Translations under genes and position numbers: made by a program
Shown here: positions 61,808-64,000 of the stretch, one piece after another
Position numbering within the stretch: position 1 is the first letter of the stretch
Layout of the letters: each line of letters starts with the position of its first letter
Notes under the pieces: generated by a model
The model's database searches: none
Told to the model about the DNA's origin: nothing
The model's input: only the letters and a program-made list of their open reading frames with translations
Source of the DNA: Vibrio tubiashii
GTDB taxonomy: Bacteria > Pseudomonadota > Gammaproteobacteria > Enterobacterales > Vibrionaceae
DNA length: 64,000 nucleotides
Assembly (NCBI RefSeq): GCF_028551255.1
Contig: NZ_CP117029.1
Coordinates: 2,418,001 to 2,482,000, forward strand
Reading direction: 5' to 3'

Positions 61808-63203
61808 ATTTTACTTTTTTGGCAAAGCCATTATAAAACGGCGCCTCTTGGGTTAGCCCTGTCAGTTTGCCAGTTTTACTGAACCTAAAGTAAAACGTCG
61901 ATTCAAACTCCAGTGGCTTGAAATGATTTTCTGCTACTTTGTGTAACGCATAGGCGTCTTGCTGGTAACCTTGAATATAGAGCAACCCATTACGAATAAA
62001 GACATCAGCATAAAAGTCCTCACTGTATTGATACCTTCCAATCAATGGCTTTAACTCCTCAAGATCCACTTTCAACACTTCGGTTTGATAGAGTGGAAAG
62101 TCAACCCAACCTTCTGTAAGCGAAACCGCGCGTAATATCTCTTGCGCAAGCTGATCGCCTCTTTGACCATTGGTCAAAACTACCGCCCCGGTACCAAGCT
62201 TCGGATAGAGGACAAAGTGCCCTTCAAAGCCGTGGTTGATGCCGCCGTGGAATACATAGCCTTCTTTGCTACTATGATTACGGAAAAAACCAAGTCCCAT
62301 AAAGCTTGTCCCAGGGTAATCAATTTGCTGGATACTCTCTTGGCTTAGCCAGGACTCGTCGTCTCCAATGTAGGCTTGGTGAACGGCCAGAAGCATACGA
62401 GTCAGATCTGTAGGTGTTGTCCACAAACCAGCCGCACTTTTAGCCGCGTATTTGTGCCACCCTTTTGCAACCCATTCGCCATATCGGTGAGCGTGGGCAA
62501 ACTTTGTGTTCTCTTGCTTTTCTGTAGGCTGAACAAAACTAGAGTTGACCATTTTTAATGGCTCAAACACTTCCTGATCCGCTATCACTTCGAACGGCTT
62601 ATCGTAAACCTGTTCAAGAATGTGCTGGACGAGAATGTAACCGCCATTGGAGTAATGATAGTCCCCCACTACAAACTCTTGCTTTAAAACACCAAGCTTG
62701 GAATCGCTACGAGTAAAGATAGTCAACTTAGGGAGCGCTTGATCGCTCTCGACCCCCATATAACCAGTATGGTTAAAGCCCGCTTTATGTGACAATAACT
62801 GACGCAGCGTAACAGGAGACTTCACGGCTTTTGCAAACTCTGGTGCAAGCAGGGGTTGGATGTACTCATCTAATGTTAGTAAACCTTTCTCTATGGCTCT
62901 CAAAGTGATCAAAGTGGTGACAGGCTTACTCATTGAGGCCACTTGATATCGGGTATCAGTGTTAACTAGTTGACCTGATTCATGACTCAAACCATGGCTA
63001 AATTGCCACTCTTTTTGACCCTCTTTGAATGTACTAACACTCACACTGGGGATCTGCCAAAAGGCCATTCGTTCATCTAATGAGTAGCGTAACTCGGGAT
63101 TAGACGCATACTTATAACTGGCGACTAAGTTAGAAAATGCCTCTGGCTGCTGTGCCAGTACCGACGAGCTGAACAGCACAATGGACAGTAAAAAGCCTCT
63201 CAT
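61806..63203 (-). CDS. Serine hydrolase, beta-lactamase/PBP4-like family
   Basis: 465 residues from ATG 63203. Signal peptide MRGFLLSIVLFSSSVLA. The active-site motif is SMSK (in QVASMSKPVTTL), with the tyrosine motif in YHYSNGGYIL. A C-terminal small beta domain (about 370-465) begins around LKPLIGRYQY. Such proteins are often D-amino-acid peptidases or esterases rather than true resistance enzymes. The substrate cannot be told from sequence. Confidence 0.88.
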   Translation of the reverse strand: MRGFLLSIVLFSSSVLAQQPEAFSNLVASYKYASNPELRYSLDERMAFWQIPSVSVSTFKEGQKEWQFSHGLSHESGQLVNTDTRYQVASMSKPVTTLITLRAIEKGLLTLDEYIQPLLAPEFAKAVKSPVTLRQLLSHKAGFNHTGYMGVESDQALPKLTIFTRSDSKLGVLKQEFVVGDYHYSNGGYILVQHILEQVYDKPFEVIADQEVFEPLKMVNSSFVQPTEKQENTKFAHAHRYGEWVAKGWHKYAAKSAAGLWTTPTDLTRMLLAVHQAYIGDDESWLSQESIQQIDYPGTSFMGLGFFRNHSSKEGYVFHGGINHGFEGHFVLYPKLGTGAVVLTNGQRGDQLAQEILRAVSLTEGWVDFPLYQTEVLKVDLEELKPLIGRYQYSEDFYADVFIRNGLLYIQGYQQDAYALHKVAENHFKPLEFESTFYFRFSKTGKLTGLTQEAPFYNGFAKKVK

Positions 63204-63227
63204 AAACACCTACCTTAAATAATAAAA

Positions 63228-63260
63228 AACCCATTGATATTATTTTGATATCAATGGGTT
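63228..63260 (-). terminator. Terminator after yafJ
   Basis: Perfect 13-bp stem AACCCATTGATAT / ATATCAATGGGTT with a 7-base loop; on the minus strand it is followed by a T-run. Confidence 0.93.
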
Positions 63261-63320
63261 AAATATAAACTTTCGACTTGTTCTCAATGATTTTAGAAGC
63301 ACATCTCGAAATTTGGTTTA

Positions 63321-64000
63321 TTACTCTAACGGTTCGGTAGGTGCCTGACTGGCCACTTTTTTGGGCGCATATGCGACATCAGCCAGTTCATCGGCATTAC
63401 CATCGATCAGCTCACCAAAATGAAAAATGCCAAACTCGCCCGGCTTCATTCGGTGCCATGTTTCATTGCCCGTCAGCGGTTGAGTCACAATAACAGACAC
63501 GATGTCATTAGGCGTTGTTTCTTCTTGGAAGTTAATTTCCACATCTTCATCAAGTAACGCGGCTTTACCAAATGGCGCACGACGGGTTATCCAATAAAGG
63601 TGGTTAGTACAGTAGGTCATGACATACTCACCGTCTGAAAGCAGCATGTTAAACACGCCCTTCTCTCTCAGCTTGTCACAGCACTCGGCAACAAAACGAA
63701 ACACCCCCACCATATCTTGCGGTGGTTCTGGATACTCATCTTCCATCTGCTTAAGCAACCAGCAAAATGAGAGCTCACTATCTGTTTGCCCAACAGGGCG
63801 ATGTCTACCCGTTACTAAGTCTTGATAATCGCTCAATTGACCATTGTGAGCAAAGGTCCAATAACGTCCCCACAGTTCACGGGTAAAGGGGTGGGTATTT
63901 TCAAGATTCACTGCACCGCGATTCGCCTGACGAATATGGCTTATCACCGCACAGCTTTTAATCGGATAATTCTGTACCAGCTCAGCAATCTTTGAATCGC
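63321..64000 (-). CDS. yafJ: Class II glutamine amidotransferase YafJ, 5' end cut by window edge
   Basis: The visible 226 residues read from SKIAELVQNYPI to the C-terminus. Family blocks include SHIRQANRGAVNLENTHPF, WTFAHNGQL, GQTDSELSFCWLL and TRRAPFGKAALLDEDVEI. The N-terminal catalytic Cys, residue 2 in the family, is outside the window. YafJ resembles GatH-like Ntn hydrolases; its role is not established. The C-terminus has an extension (DGNADELADVAYAPKKVASQ) compared with E. coli. Confidence 0.9.
   Translation of the reverse strand, partial: DSKIAELVQNYPIKSCAVISHIRQANRGAVNLENTHPFTRELWGRYWTFAHNGQLSDYQDLVTGRHRPVGQTDSELSFCWLLKQMEDEYPEPPQDMVGVFRFVAECCDKLREKGVFNMLLSDGEYVMTYCTNHLYWITRRAPFGKAALLDEDVEINFQEETTPNDIVSVIVTQPLTGNETWHRMKPGEFGIFHFGELIDGNADELADVAYAPKKVASQAPTEPLE

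Noticed and set aside
61806..63203. Antibiotic-resistance beta-lactamase
   Set aside because: The SxxK/YSN motifs are shared by many peptidases and esterases; sequence alone does not support a resistance role.

Overview
This is a stretch of a Vibrio-type (Vibrionaceae, gammaproteobacterial) main chromosome. Nearly every gene is a recognisable housekeeping gene. Several blocks keep the gene order known from E. coli: ybbO-ybbN-qmcA-ybbJ, ligA-zipA / cysZ-cysK-ptsH-ptsI-crr, ubiF / miaB-phoL-ybeY-corC-lnt, ybeL / leuS-lptE-holA-rsfS-rlmH-mrdA-rodA-rlpA-dacA-ybeD-lipB-lipA, treR-treB-treC, gmhB / metN-metI-metQ, and trmO-proS. The porin, the RND efflux pair, the AbgT-type transporter, the tyrosine tRNA array and the short dispersed repeats point to a marine Vibrio. 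I cannot name the species from sequence alone.

Layout. 1-2046 (minus): a four-gene overlapping operon of two DUF1538 membrane proteins, a PII-like protein and a CBS-domain protein that runs off the left edge. 2276-6778: two dehydrogenase-fold genes, a candidate small RNA, and the ybbN-qmcA-ybbJ group. 6779-8172: an AT-rich accessory patch with inverted repeats, a 55-residue secreted peptide and a lipoprotein of unknown function. 8309-9466: a porin. 9963-13946: ligA, zipA and cysZ. 14358-18360: cysK and the general PTS genes, with hairpins in both PTS intergenic gaps. 18433-25531: ubiF facing away from miaB-phoL-ybeY-corC-lnt. 25928-39155: ybeL, then the long leuS-to-lipA series for leucyl-tRNA, outer-membrane LPS assembly, DNA polymerase clamp loading, ribosome maturation, cell elongation and lipoate. 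39397-46502: a small lipoprotein, glyA with a PurR box, a YitT-family protein and an RND efflux pair. 46790-47435: four tRNA-Tyr genes in a perfect 187-bp register. 47571-51910: trehalose uptake and hydrolysis with its repressor. 51981-55706: a lysozyme-inhibitor-like lipoprotein, gmhB, and the methionine ABC transporter behind a MetJ operator. 55751-64000: a solute-binding protein, an AbgT transporter, zinc-free ribosomal protein L31 under Zur-like and Fur-like boxes, trmO, proS, a serine hydrolase and a truncated yafJ.

No phage, transposase, integron, CRISPR array or toxin locus is visible. The least explained items are the DUF1538/PII/CBS operon, the candidate RNA near 4170-4296, the AT-rich patch at 6779-7277, a terminator-shaped hairpin inside the first codons of lnt, the paired ACTGGATA-repeat plus terminator cassettes downstream of lnt and of the yitT-like gene, and the adjacent Zur-like and Fur-like boxes between rpmE2 and trmO. 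Start sites were moved inward from the longest reading frame where the ribosome binding site or family length supported it. Such cases are stated in each entry.
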